Shown here: positions 35,503 through 45,735 of the stretch, one piece after another
Layout: each line of letters begins with the position of its first letter
How positions within the stretch are numbered: the first letter of the stretch is position 1
Source: JAGWBJ01 sp964291465
GTDB lineage: Bacteria; Chloroflexota; Dehalococcoidia; Lucifugimonadales; JAGWBF01
Direction: 5' to 3'
DNA length: 64,000 bases
Assembly: GCA_964291465.2 (NCBI GenBank)
Contig: OZ219937.1
Span: forward strand, 143,875-207,874
Made by a program: the position numbers and the translations under genes
The notes under the pieces: generated by a model
What the model was told of the DNA's origin: nothing
Databases searched by the model: none
Seen by the model: the letters and a program-made list of their open reading frames with translations, nothing else

Positions 35503-35721
35503 ATGCCACAGGGGTCTAAGTTCGGGATTTATGTAAACGCCAGAGAAGGCACGGTAGTCCGGATCAACTCTCCGTACTGGATCCCTGAGGAGCCGGACTG
35601 GACGTACCTCACCCCGGAGGTCAACGCGACCCTCCTACGCGTCCGCGAGCTGGCGCAGGAGCAGAAGCTGGTCTCCAACGCCGACGAGCTGGTCTGGGGC
35701 AGGATACCCCTGAAAGACTAG
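35503..35721 (+). CDS. conserved small hypothetical protein, 72 residues
   Basis: A small soluble protein, MPQGSKFGIYVNAREGTVVR at the start and ending WGRIPLKD. It has a good ribosome site, AAGGAG, eight bases before the ATG, and codon use like its neighbours, so it is probably real. No domain is recognised. It lies 56 bases after plsC and just before the MFS transporter, in the same direction. Confidence 0.6.
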   Translation: MPQGSKFGIYVNAREGTVVRINSPYWIPEEPDWTYLTPEVNATLLRVRELAQEQKLVSNADELVWGRIPLKD

Positions 35722-35725
35722 CGGA

Positions 35726-37021
35726 TTGTTCTGGACTCCACCGCGGGGGTTCGCGGAGGCCGCCGCTCCTCTGAGGCGGCGCTTCCGGATGCCCGAGGCC
35801 CTGACATACCCCCAGTTCCGCAACTACTGGGCGGGGCTGCTGGTCTCCGTCACGGGGTACCAGATGCTGGTGCTCTTCTCCCTGGGATGGCTCATCACCC
35901 ACGAGCTCTCGGGGGACGCCCGGTCCCTGGGATACATGAGCACCGCGGTGGCCGGACCGGCCATCCTCCTGACCCTGTTCGGCGGCGTCTTCGCCGACAA
36001 GCTGAGCCCCAAGCACCTGCTCTTCGCCACCCAGTCGGCCACCGGGCTGGTGGTCCTGGCGGTGGGGTTGCTGGTGGCCCTGGACAAGATCCAACAGTGG
36101 CACGTCCTGGTCGCCGCGTTCATCATCGGGTCGGTCCAGGCATTCGACAACCCCGCCCGCCAGAGTATCTTCCCGAGGCTGGTGTCCCGGGACGCGCTGT
36201 ACAACGCCGTGGCGTTGAACTCGTCCGTCTGGACGGGCACACGGATCTTCGGCCCCCTGGCCGCCGGCATCATCATAGGCAGAACGGACACCTACGTGGC
36301 GATCTTCGCGACCGCCACAGGGTTCTTCACCATGGCCCTGGTGGCGAGGAGCCTGCAGTTGTCGGTGGTGCAGCGGGCCCACGGCAGCGTCCTGAGGGAG
36401 ATGGCAGCGGGGTTCGGGTTCCTGCGGCGTCACTCGCTGTTCCTTACCCTGATCGGGATGACCTTCTTCAACGGCATGTTCGGCATGTCCTACATATTCC
36501 TGATGCCGGTGTTCGCCGCCGACGTGCTGGACGTGGGCCCGGAGAGGCTGGGCCTGCTGATGGGCGCGGCCGGGACGGGGGCGTTGCTGGGCATCGTGCT
36601 CGCCGCCAACGCCCGGCGGTTTCCCCGGAAGGGCTGGCTGCTGTTGGGCGGCGCGGCCGCCCACGGGTGCTGCCTCGTGCTGTTCGCCCTGGTGTCCGAC
36701 GCGGGGCACTACCGGCTGTCCATGGTCACCCTCTTCGCCGCGGACCTGTCGGTGTCGGTCCACCTGATGATGGTGATGACCACGCTTCAGACGCTGGTGC
36801 CCGACGAGTTCCGCGGCCGGGTCATGGGCTTCTACACCATCACGTGGAGCATGATCCCCCTGGGAGGGCTGCAAGCCAGCCAGATCGCCCACCACGTCAG
36901 CCCGCCCATCGCCGTGGCCATCGGCGGGTTGGCGGTCGCGACGCTGGCCCTGGTGGTGGCCGTCACCAACCACCGGGTCCGCGACATCGGACTGCACACG
37001 GGGGCGCCGATCGGGTCCTGA
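35726..37021 (+). CDS. MFS transporter, enterobactin-exporter type
   Basis: A 431-residue permease with about eleven or twelve membrane segments. It begins FRNYWAGLLVSVTGYQM, a form seen in the EntS/MFS_3 group, with FGGVFADKLSPKHLL between segments 2 and 3 and NPARQSIFPRLVSRDALYNAVALNS, a motif typical of that group. The substrate is unknown. The start may be the TTG at 35,726 or the ATG at 35,789; the second begins closer to the conserved part and follows GAGGCGG. The gene is four bases after the 72-residue gene when the first start is used. Confidence 0.85.
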   Translation: MFWTPPRGFAEAAAPLRRRFRMPEALTYPQFRNYWAGLLVSVTGYQMLVLFSLGWLITHELSGDARSLGYMSTAVAGPAILLTLFGGVFADKLSPKHLLFATQSATGLVVLAVGLLVALDKIQQWHVLVAAFIIGSVQAFDNPARQSIFPRLVSRDALYNAVALNSSVWTGTRIFGPLAAGIIIGRTDTYVAIFATATGFFTMALVARSLQLSVVQRAHGSVLREMAAGFGFLRRHSLFLTLIGMTFFNGMFGMSYIFLMPVFAADVLDVGPERLGLLMGAAGTGALLGIVLAANARRFPRKGWLLLGGAAAHGCCLVLFALVSDAGHYRLSMVTLFAADLSVSVHLMMVMTTLQTLVPDEFRGRVMGFYTITWSMIPLGGLQASQIAHHVSPPIAVAIGGLAVATLALVVAVTNHRVRDIGLHTGAPIGS

Positions 37022-37156
37022 AGAGATGCGCACCAGGGCCCGGAAGGTGTACAATATGGGTGTTCTACACACCCCCTTGCGGGAGATGTGTACGCCTCTT
37101 CGGGAATCGCCAATGGCTTGCTCGGCGGCTGGTTGCGCCGCTCCCCTCCCCTGGGC

Positions 37157-37178
37157 CCGGCCCGCGCCGGAACGACGG
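37157..37178. repeat. short palindromic repeat, GCCGGAACGACGG family
   Basis: The stem CCGGC/GCCGG surrounds a four-base loop and is followed by AACGACGG. It lies between the MFS gene and dnaG. Confidence 0.55.
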
Positions 37179-37233
37179 GTTGGATGATTTGGAGGTGCAG
37201 GACCGTATATGTTGATGGGGCCGCGGGAGGCAC

Positions 37234-39144
37234 ATGACGGCCGTCGATGACATAAAGGGCCGCCTGGACATCATGGACGTGGTATCCCACTACGTGGGGC
37301 TGCAACGTTCCGGGCGGAGCTACAAGGCGGTGTGCCCCTTCCACTCGGAGAGGACCCCGTCCTTCTTCGTGTTCCCCGAGCGCCAGAGCTGGCGCTGCTT
37401 CGGGGCCTGCGCCACGGGGGGCGACGTGTTCTCCTTCGTAATGAAGGTGGAGAACCTGGACTTCAAGGAGGCCCTGGCGCGGCTGGCCCAACAGGCGGGG
37501 GTGCAGCTCCAGGACCGGCGAGAGCGGGACAAGGCCCACGCCAACATATACGAGGTGAACGAGGCCGCGCTGGAGATGTTCGTGGAGGCGCTGGCCTCAC
37601 AGCTCACGGGCGGCCCGGCCCGGGCATACTTGGAGAAACGAGGCCTGGACCAGGCGACGATAGAGGCATTCGAGCTGGGGATGAGCCCCGGGGACGGGGC
37701 GTCCCTCAAGGGCTACCTGACATCCAAGGGATACACCCAGGAGCACCTGGCCCTGGCGGGCCTGGTGACCCAGGGCAGGGACGGAGGATACCGGGACCTG
37801 TTCAGGGGACGGCTGATATTCCCCATCCGCGACCGGGAGGGCCGCCTGTCGGGTTTCGGGGGCCGCGCCCTGGGCGACGGGGGGCCCAAGTACCTCAACT
37901 CGCCCCGCAGCCCCGTGTTCGACAAGTCCCGCATACTGTACGCAGCCCACAAGGCCAAGGAGGCGGCGCGGGCGCAGGGCCTGGTCATCGTCGAGGGCTA
38001 CATGGACGCCATCGCGGCGCACCAACACGGCTTCACCAACGTGGTCGCCTCCATGGGCACGGCCCTCACGGAGCAGCAGGTGGCGCTGGTGCATGGCCTG
38101 CTGGGCAGGGGCGAGCCCGCGGCAAGCCGGCGGGTCGTCCTCGCCCTGGACCCGGACACGGCTGGGCAGGAGGCCACCCTCCGGAGCATGGAGTCGTCAT
38201 GGAAGGTGTTCCAGGCCAGGGCCGTCTCGCGCAGCGGAGGACCGAGCCTGTACGACCGCCGGCAGGACCTGACCCTCATGGTGGCCTCGCTGCCCCAGGG
38301 GAAGGACCCGGACGAGGTCATCCGGGAGGCGCCCCATGAGTGGCCGGCCCTGGTCGAGGGCGCGGTCCCGCTGATGGACTACCTGTTCACGGCCCTGTCG
38401 GCGCGCCTGGACCTGGCCGCCCCCCAGGGGAAGAGGGAGATGGCGGAGCTGCTGGCCCCGATGATCTACGGCACCCGGGACCCCTTCCAGCAGGACTACT
38501 ACTTTCAGCGCCTGGCCTCCATGCTGGAGGTGAGCGCGGACGCCCTACAGGCAAGCCTGGGGCGTCTGAGGGCCGCGGGAGGCCGGCGGAGGGCGTCGAC
38601 GGGCCGGGCCAACGAGGCCCAACAGGCATCGGCGTCGCCCTTCTCTCGCATGGACCACGACCCCCTGGAGGAGCAGGCCCTGGCGCTGCTCCTCCAGCAC
38701 CCCGAGCTGGCTGGCAGCGGAGACTCATGCGCGCCTGGGAGGGAAGCATCCGGGCCCGGGGCGGAATGGGAATCCCCGGGGACGGGAGGCTTGAGGCTGG
38801 AGCATTTCCGGCGGGTCGAGAACCGAGAAGTGTTTACAAGCCTCCTGAAATGCTCCAAACTTGACGCTCTGAGAGAGGACCTGGACTACGAGATTGCGGA
38901 ACACCTGGACCGAATCCTCGCCAAGGGCCTGCCGCCGACGGACCGGAAGGCCCGGGCCGAGGAGCTCAGGTTCTGCGTGCGCAGGCTGGAGGAGCGGCAC
39001 CTGCGGGAGATGAACCGCGAAGAGGCTCTCCGCCTCTCGGGAGAGGAGCTGAGCGAACACCCGGAGCAGGGAGAGCGTATACTGGAGATCAACGAGCGCT
39101 TGAAGAACGTACTAACGGAGCAGAGGACAGGCCCGGCGGCCTGA
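37234..39144 (+). CDS. dnaG: DNA primase
   Basis: A 636-residue primase that makes RNA primers at the fork. The CHC2 zinc-binding domain has CPFHSERTPSF and SWRCFGACATGGDVFSF near residues 32-63; the RNA polymerase domain carries FRGRLIFPIRDREGRLSGFGGR, and the Toprim part has VIVEGYMDAIAAHQHG near 250 and LALDPDTAGQEA near 305. A C-terminal helical part for helicase contact follows a low-complexity linker. It is followed by rpoD 23 bases on, a frequent macromolecular-synthesis pair. Confidence 0.97.
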   Translation: MTAVDDIKGRLDIMDVVSHYVGLQRSGRSYKAVCPFHSERTPSFFVFPERQSWRCFGACATGGDVFSFVMKVENLDFKEALARLAQQAGVQLQDRRERDKAHANIYEVNEAALEMFVEALASQLTGGPARAYLEKRGLDQATIEAFELGMSPGDGASLKGYLTSKGYTQEHLALAGLVTQGRDGGYRDLFRGRLIFPIRDREGRLSGFGGRALGDGGPKYLNSPRSPVFDKSRILYAAHKAKEAARAQGLVIVEGYMDAIAAHQHGFTNVVASMGTALTEQQVALVHGLLGRGEPAASRRVVLALDPDTAGQEATLRSMESSWKVFQARAVSRSGGPSLYDRRQDLTLMVASLPQGKDPDEVIREAPHEWPALVEGAVPLMDYLFTALSARLDLAAPQGKREMAELLAPMIYGTRDPFQQDYYFQRLASMLEVSADALQASLGRLRAAGGRRRASTGRANEAQQASASPFSRMDHDPLEEQALALLLQHPELAGSGDSCAPGREASGPGAEWESPGTGGLRLEHFRRVENREVFTSLLKCSKLDALREDLDYEIAEHLDRILAKGLPPTDRKARAEELRFCVRRLEERHLREMNREEALRLSGEELSEHPEQGERILEINERLKNVLTEQRTGPAA

Positions 39145-39167
39145 CCAAAAGCGCGTAAGGATGGGCA

Positions 39168-40739
<1,572 letters not shown>

Positions 40740-40887
40740 GCGCCCGCAGGATGAAGCACGCCACCGGGACGGGTGGTGTCATGGGCCGTCAAGGAATGCT
40801 CAAAACCGGTTCTCCACGAGCCTTGGAGCTTGTTGATACACGGTGATATACTCCGGGCCGACCTGGTTTGGTGAGGAGGATGTCCCT

Positions 40888-41100
40888 GTGGAAGAGCATG
40901 TAATTCCCAAGTGTCACACCTGCGAAATCGGACAGCTGGTGCCCCTCTCGGACTACGGGAGCCAGGGAGCCGCCGTGCACTACAAGGCCTGGGTCTGTGT
41001 GAACCCGGACTGCGGCTTCAACATCAAGATCAGGAACGGCGACATCTACCTGAACGAGCCCATCAGCAGCGGCAGCATGCACTCCCCGCGAGTGCGCTAG
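40888..41100 (+). CDS. small zinc-ribbon protein, 70 residues
   Basis: The GTG at 40,888 is preceded by GAGGAGG at optimum spacing; an in-frame GTG at 40,843 would add 15 unlikely residues. The protein has CHTC near residue 9 and CVNPDC near 37, together a likely zinc ribbon. A TGATATACT extended -10 box lies at about 40,842-40,856. The function is unknown. Similar small zinc ribbons occur next to rpoD in some Chloroflexota, by recollection only. Confidence 0.6.
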   Translation: MEEHVIPKCHTCEIGQLVPLSDYGSQGAAVHYKAWVCVNPDCGFNIKIRNGDIYLNEPISSGSMHSPRVR

Positions 41101-41178
41101 AAGTCCAAGGTCCGGCCAGAGCGCCGGCGCGTCCCTTCCCGGTTTCAGGTCCCACTCCTTAGGAAGGCTGTCTACACA

Positions 41179-42231
41179 ATGGATGCAGGTTACGACTACC
41201 TACTTGTCAGATCCAGCCTACAGCAAAAGTTCATCCGGGCCTCGGCGATCTTCCTGCTGGTCACCGGGGCCGTGCTCCTTTCGGCGGGTGTCGCCTACTT
41301 CATCTACGCTGGCAAGGCCCGCTCCGACCTGGACGATCTGAACGTCGCCGTGACGCCGGCCGAGCCCGTCGGTCCCCCGGCGGCGGTCCAACCCAAGCCT
41401 CCGGCGCCCTCGAGCGAGACGACGAGCCCGGCCGTACAGAGCCCGCCCGCCGTCTCCGTCCCGGCCACCGAGTCCGAGCCGGCCGTCGCGCCGCTGCTGC
41501 CGAGCGTGGAGGTCCCCGCGCCTCCCGTCGACACCACCACCACCCTGGTGACGGAGCCGGAGCTGGTGGGCCCGCTGGTGACCACCTCGTCCATCTCCGA
41601 CCGGACCCTGTATCCGGCAGAGGCAGTCACTCCCTCGTACTGGGGGAGCCTGGATTCCTACGAGCCTCTTCCCTACGTGGAGGCCAAGATGCTGGAGGGG
41701 TTCCTCGCCGTCGACGCCACCTCTTTCGCCCCGACGGGGACCCTGGCGCCGCCCACCGGGATATACATTCCGGCCATCAACGTAGAGACGCAGGTCGAGG
41801 CGCTGCAGATACTGGACCTCGGGGACAGCCGGGCCTACGAGACGCCCAAGCACGTGGTGGGCCACATACCCGAGTCCAGCAACCCGGGAGAGGTGGGCAG
41901 CGTCTGGATGTTCGGGCACCTGGAGAGCCCCATAGCCAGCGAGGGCAACGTCTTCTACAACCTGCCCAAGATCCCCGACATGCTGCGCCAGGGCAGGGCC
42001 GTGTACACGGTGGTGGAGAGCGGCGGCATAGACTACCTCTACCAGATCACCGAGGCCTTCGTGGTCCACGCCGACGACCTTCGCATGGACTACTCGTACC
42101 TGAAGAACCTGAAGCCCGAGTACGCCCACCTGGACCCGGCCGGGTCGAACATCCACATGGTCACATGCGTCCCAAGGCTGGTCTACGACAACCGCCTTGT
42201 GGTCAGCGGAGAGCTGGTGGGCGTCCGGTAA
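41179..42231 (+). CDS. sortase-family transpeptidase
   Basis: A 350-residue protein. One membrane segment (about residues 20-43) anchors it, a Pro/Thr/Ser-rich linker of some 100 residues spans outward, and the sortase barrel begins near 193. Catalytic residues fit: His247 in WMFGHLESP, Cys330 in HMVTCVPR, and Arg339 nine residues on. The TLxTC form is replaced by MVTC, as in class E or F-like enzymes. Sortases cleave sorting signals and join proteins to the wall or to each other. No substrate with an LPxTG-type signal is visible in the window, and the host type may lack peptidoglycan, so it may act in pilus or S-layer assembly. Confidence 0.85.
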   Translation: MDAGYDYLLVRSSLQQKFIRASAIFLLVTGAVLLSAGVAYFIYAGKARSDLDDLNVAVTPAEPVGPPAAVQPKPPAPSSETTSPAVQSPPAVSVPATESEPAVAPLLPSVEVPAPPVDTTTTLVTEPELVGPLVTTSSISDRTLYPAEAVTPSYWGSLDSYEPLPYVEAKMLEGFLAVDATSFAPTGTLAPPTGIYIPAINVETQVEALQILDLGDSRAYETPKHVVGHIPESSNPGEVGSVWMFGHLESPIASEGNVFYNLPKIPDMLRQGRAVYTVVESGGIDYLYQITEAFVVHADDLRMDYSYLKNLKPEYAHLDPAGSNIHMVTCVPRLVYDNRLVVSGELVGVR

Positions 42232-42370
42232 GGGCCGGCCCGCCTGCCGTCCCCACCGTTCCCCGCGCTCCGGTCCCGTCCCGGACCTCCCGCCGAGGCC
42301 CCTGGGGGCTACACAAGGCGCCTCTTTGCCCTTAGAATCACATCTTGACTAGACGGCAGGAGGTCCACTT

Positions 42371-43789
42371 ATGTCTACCGAGGGAAAGGTCCGCGTCGAG
42401 AGAGACTCTATGGGCACGATGGAGGTGCCCATCGACGCGTACTACGGCGCTTCCACCCGAAGGGCCCAGCTAAACTTCCCCATCAGCGACCTGCGATTCT
42501 CCCGGGGGTTCATCCGCGCCCTGGGGCTGATAAAGCTGTCGGCGGCCAGGGTCAACGCTGACCTTGGCCTGCTGGACGCCCCGGTGTCCGAGGCGATACA
42601 GTCCGCCGCCCGGGAGGTGGCCGACGGCCGGTGGGACGACCACTTCGTGGTGGACATCTTCCAGACGGGGTCGGGCACGTCCACCAATACCAACGCCAAC
42701 GAGGTGATCGCCAACCGGGGCACGGAGATCATGGGCGGGGAGAAGGGGTCCAGGCTGGTGCACCCCAACGACCACGTCAACATGGGGCAGTCCTCCAACG
42801 ACGTGATCCCCACGGCCATACACCTGTCGGCGCTGACCCAGATATCCCAGGAGCTGGCGCCGGCCCTGAAGAGGCTCCAGGCCTCCCTGCAGGACAAGTC
42901 CGAGGAGTTCTGGCCGATAATCAAGACGGGCCGGACCCACCTGCAGGACGCGACGCCCATACGTCTCGGCCAGGCATTCCTGGGCTTCGCAGGGCAGGTG
43001 GAGATGGGCGTCGAGCGGCTCGGCCACGCCCAGCTGGAGCTGTCCCAGGTCGCCCTGGGCGGGACGGCCGTGGGCACGGGCGTAAACACCCATCCCGAGT
43101 TCGCCTCCCGGGTGTGCCGGGTTGTCTCAGACCTGGCCCAGGTGCACGTACGGGAGACGGAGAACCACTTCCAGGCCCAGAACGCCCTGGACGCCGTGGT
43201 GGAGGCCTCGGGGGTGCTGCGCACGGTGGCAGTAAGCCTCAACAAGATCGCCAACGACATCCGGTGGATGGGGTCGGGGCCCCGGGCGGGCATCGGGGAG
43301 CTGGTCCTGCCGGAGGTCCAGCCGGGAAGCTCCATCATGCCGGGCAAGGTGAACCCGGTCATTGCCGAGTCGGTCATCCAGGTGGCGGCCCAGGTGGTGG
43401 GCAACGACGCGACCGTGGCCATGGCGGGCCAGGGGGGCTACTTCGAGCTGAACATGATGATGCCCGTGGCGGCGTACAACCTGCTGCAGTCCATCTCGCT
43501 GCTGACAACCTCGGCGGACAACTTCACCGAGCAGTGCGTGAAGGGCCTGCGGGCCACCGACACGGGCCCCGCGATGGTGGAGAAGGGCCTTATGCTGGGC
43601 ACCGCCCTGTCGCCGGCCATCGGCTACGACAAGGCCGCGGAGATCGCCAAGGAGGCGGCGGCCACGGGGAGCACCATCCGGCAGACGGCCCGCGAGAAGG
43701 CGGACCTGGGAGAGGACCGGCTGGACGAGCTGCTGGACCCGGTGAAGATGACGGAGCCGGGGCTGGGGGCAGGGCCCGCGGGGGGATAG
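42371..43789 (+). CDS. fumC: class II fumarate hydratase
   Basis: A 472-residue TCA-cycle enzyme that interconverts fumarate and L-malate. It begins RVERDSMGTMEVPIDAYYGA, has GSGTSTNTNANEVIANR near residue 98, NMGQSSNDVIPTA near 136, GRTHLQDATPI near 187 and the family signature GSSIMPGKVNPV near 318. This matches FumC rather than aspartase, though the two are close; the active-site context TSTNTN suits FumC. Length is normal. It lies upstream of the trp leader in the same direction, separated by a promoter at 43,816-43,845. Confidence 0.93.
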   Translation: MSTEGKVRVERDSMGTMEVPIDAYYGASTRRAQLNFPISDLRFSRGFIRALGLIKLSAARVNADLGLLDAPVSEAIQSAAREVADGRWDDHFVVDIFQTGSGTSTNTNANEVIANRGTEIMGGEKGSRLVHPNDHVNMGQSSNDVIPTAIHLSALTQISQELAPALKRLQASLQDKSEEFWPIIKTGRTHLQDATPIRLGQAFLGFAGQVEMGVERLGHAQLELSQVALGGTAVGTGVNTHPEFASRVCRVVSDLAQVHVRETENHFQAQNALDAVVEASGVLRTVAVSLNKIANDIRWMGSGPRAGIGELVLPEVQPGSSIMPGKVNPVIAESVIQVAAQVVGNDATVAMAGQGGYFELNMMMPVAAYNLLQSISLLTTSADNFTEQCVKGLRATDTGPAMVEKGLMLGTALSPAIGYDKAAEIAKEAAATGSTIRQTAREKADLGEDRLDELLDPVKMTEPGLGAGPAGG

Positions 43790-43815
43790 CCGGCCCCAGA
43801 GACACGCCCGACGCC

Positions 43816-43845
43816 TTGACGCCGCTTTCGTCGCCCGCGTATACT
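43816..43845 (+). promoter_or_regulatory. sigma-70 type promoter of the trp operon
   Basis: TTGACG at 43,816-43,821, an 18-base spacer, TATACT at 43,840-43,845. It starts transcription just before the T-box leader. Confidence 0.6.
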
Positions 43846-43851
43846 CGAACC

Positions 43852-44190
43852 AGATACGGAAACGGCTGCGAAGGGGAGTAGTACGCCGCAAAGCGGGGCT
43901 CAGAGAGCCGGATGAGCTGTGAGCCGGCGCCTGCGCCGCGGCGGAATGGGCCCCGGAGCCGCAGGCCGATGTCCCACTCCCGGAAGCGCATCATGCCCCG
44001 GAGGAGGACCTAGGCCGAGCCGGTTCGGCCCCGTTACAGGCCGGCGGAGCGGCGGCACCGTGCACGGGCCCCCGCTCCGGCCAAAGAGATTCCGGCGGCC
44101 CACGCTCAGGCGCGCCGCCGGATAAGAAGGGTGGCACCGCGGGAGCTCCCCGTCCCTTGTGGGCGGGGAGCTCGTCATTTCAGGGGGGCC
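43852..44190 (+). promoter_or_regulatory. T-box leader, tRNA-Trp type
   Basis: A T-box riboswitch upstream of trpE. The conserved AGGGTGGCACCGCGG is at 44,128-44,142 and is the part that pairs with the uncharged tRNA acceptor end. Stem I features include AGAGAGCCGG and GTGAGCCGGC around 43,901-43,927. A GAATGGG segment at 43,945-43,950 supplies TGG, the Trp codon, at 43,947-43,949 as the likely specifier. The terminator that competes with the antiterminator is at 44,143-44,173. Uncharged tRNA-Trp would favour read-through into trpE. Confidence 0.9.
44143..44180 (+). terminator. T-box regulated terminator
   Basis: The stem GAGCTCCCCG (44,143-44,152) pairs with CGGGGAGCTC (44,164-44,173), with further loop pairs, and GTCATTT follows. 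The T run is short. It overlaps the 3' side of the antiterminator bulge. Confidence 0.75.
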
Positions 44191-45642
44191 ATGTACTATC
44201 CCACGCTAGAGCAGGCGGCGGAGCTGGCGGACCGGGGGAACCTCCTCCCCGTGTACCGGGAGATCGACGCGGACTTGGAGACCCCCGTGACCGCCTATCT
44301 GAAGGTAGTCCGGCCTCCGTTCTCGTTCCTGCTGGAGAGCGTGGAGGGAGGCGAGCGGCTGGCCCGGTACAGCTTCATCGGCACCGAGCCTTACTCGGTG
44401 CTGAAGACGGGCCCGGGCCAGCCCGACGGCGCCGTGGACCCCCTGGCGCCCATCAAGAGGGAGCTGGACAGGTACCGGCTCATCCCCATACCCGACCTGC
44501 CCAGGTTCCACGGCGGGGCGGTGGGGTACCTGGCCTACGACGTGGTCCGGTACTTCGAGCCCAGGGTGCCCGCGCCGCCCGAGGATCCCCTGGGGCTGCC
44601 CGAAGCGATGCTGATGTTCCACGACACCATCCTGGTGTTCGACCACCTGAAGCACAACATCAAGGTGGTCAGCCACGTCCGCCTGGACGGGGACCTGGAG
44701 CGGGCCTACGGGGAGGCCACCGCCCGCATCGACCGGCTGGTGGAGCGGCTGGAGGCGCCCCTGGAGATGCCCCCGGGGATGCAGGCGCCCGGGGACGGGC
44801 AGCGGGGCAACCCGGTCACCTCCAACTTCGCCCGAGAGGAGTTCTACGACATCGTCGAGCGGGCCAAGGAGTACATATACGCCGGCGACGTCATCCAAGT
44901 GGTGCCGTCCCAGCGGCTGGAGCGCAGGACCGACGCCCACCCCTTCCAGGTGTACCGGGCCCTCCGGGCCACCAACCCCTCGCCCTACATGTATTACCTC
45001 CACCTGGACGACTTCCACATAGTGGGCGCCTCCATCGAGACCCTGGGCAGGGTGGAGGACGGCACGGTGGTCACGCACCCCATTGCGGGCACCAGGCCCA
45101 GGGGAGCCACCCCCGCCGAGGACGCCGCGCTGGAGGAGGAGCTGAGGACCAGCGAGAAGCAGAGAGCCGAGCACATCATGCTGGTGGACCTGGCCAGAAA
45201 CGACGTGGGCCGGGTAAGCGACATCGGCACCGTGCGGGTGACCAGCCTGATGGACGTGGAGCGGTACAGCAGGGTGATGCACCTGGTGTCCCACGTGTCG
45301 GGGAAGCTGAACGCCGAGTACACGCCCTACGACGCCCTGAGGGCCTGCTTCCCCACGGGGACCCTGTCCGGGGCCCCGAAGGTCCGGGCGATGGAGATAA
45401 TAGCGGAGCTGGAGGGCCAGAAGCGGGGCCCCTACGGGGGTGCGGTGGGATACTTCGGATTCTCGGGCAACATCGATACCGCCATAACCCTGCGCACCGG
45501 CGTGATCAAGGACGGGGTGGCCTACGTCCAGGCGGGCGGCGGCATCGTTGCCGACAGCACCCCCGAGGACGAGTACCAGGAGACCCTGGACAAGGCCGGT
45601 GCCCTGCTGAGGGCCATCGACCGGGCCGAGGGACTGGGATAG
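44191..45642 (+). CDS. trpE: anthranilate synthase component I
   Basis: A 483-residue enzyme that makes anthranilate from chorismate with ammonia from TrpG. The N-terminal regulatory part has FSFLLESVEGGERLARYSF near residue 46, where Trp feedback inhibition acts. The catalytic half has DVIQVVPSQRL, NPSPYMYYL, PIAGTRPRGATP, EKQRAEHIMLVDLARND and ACFPTGTLSGAPKVRAMEI. The ATG at 44,191 has GGGGGG upstream; an in-frame GTG at 44,131 lies inside the T-box and is not used. The following islet separates it from trpG. Confidence 0.97.
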   Translation: MYYPTLEQAAELADRGNLLPVYREIDADLETPVTAYLKVVRPPFSFLLESVEGGERLARYSFIGTEPYSVLKTGPGQPDGAVDPLAPIKRELDRYRLIPIPDLPRFHGGAVGYLAYDVVRYFEPRVPAPPEDPLGLPEAMLMFHDTILVFDHLKHNIKVVSHVRLDGDLERAYGEATARIDRLVERLEAPLEMPPGMQAPGDGQRGNPVTSNFAREEFYDIVERAKEYIYAGDVIQVVPSQRLERRTDAHPFQVYRALRATNPSPYMYYLHLDDFHIVGASIETLGRVEDGTVVTHPIAGTRPRGATPAEDAALEEELRTSEKQRAEHIMLVDLARNDVGRVSDIGTVRVTSLMDVERYSRVMHLVSHVSGKLNAEYTPYDALRACFPTGTLSGAPKVRAMEIIAELEGQKRGPYGGAVGYFGFSGNIDTAITLRTGVIKDGVAYVQAGGGIVADSTPEDEYQETLDKAGALLRAIDRAEGLG

Positions 45643-45735
45643 GAGGTGTGATTGCGGGCCAAGGCGACTTTCTAGCAGAGATGTGTCACTGGCCCAGAGT
45701 CAGTTTAGGAGACTACATCTGACCGGAGGCATTTG

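Noticed and set aside
44131..44190. GTG start extending trpE upstream by 20 codons
   Set aside because: It lies within the T-box motif; the ATG at 44,191 has a proper ribosome site.
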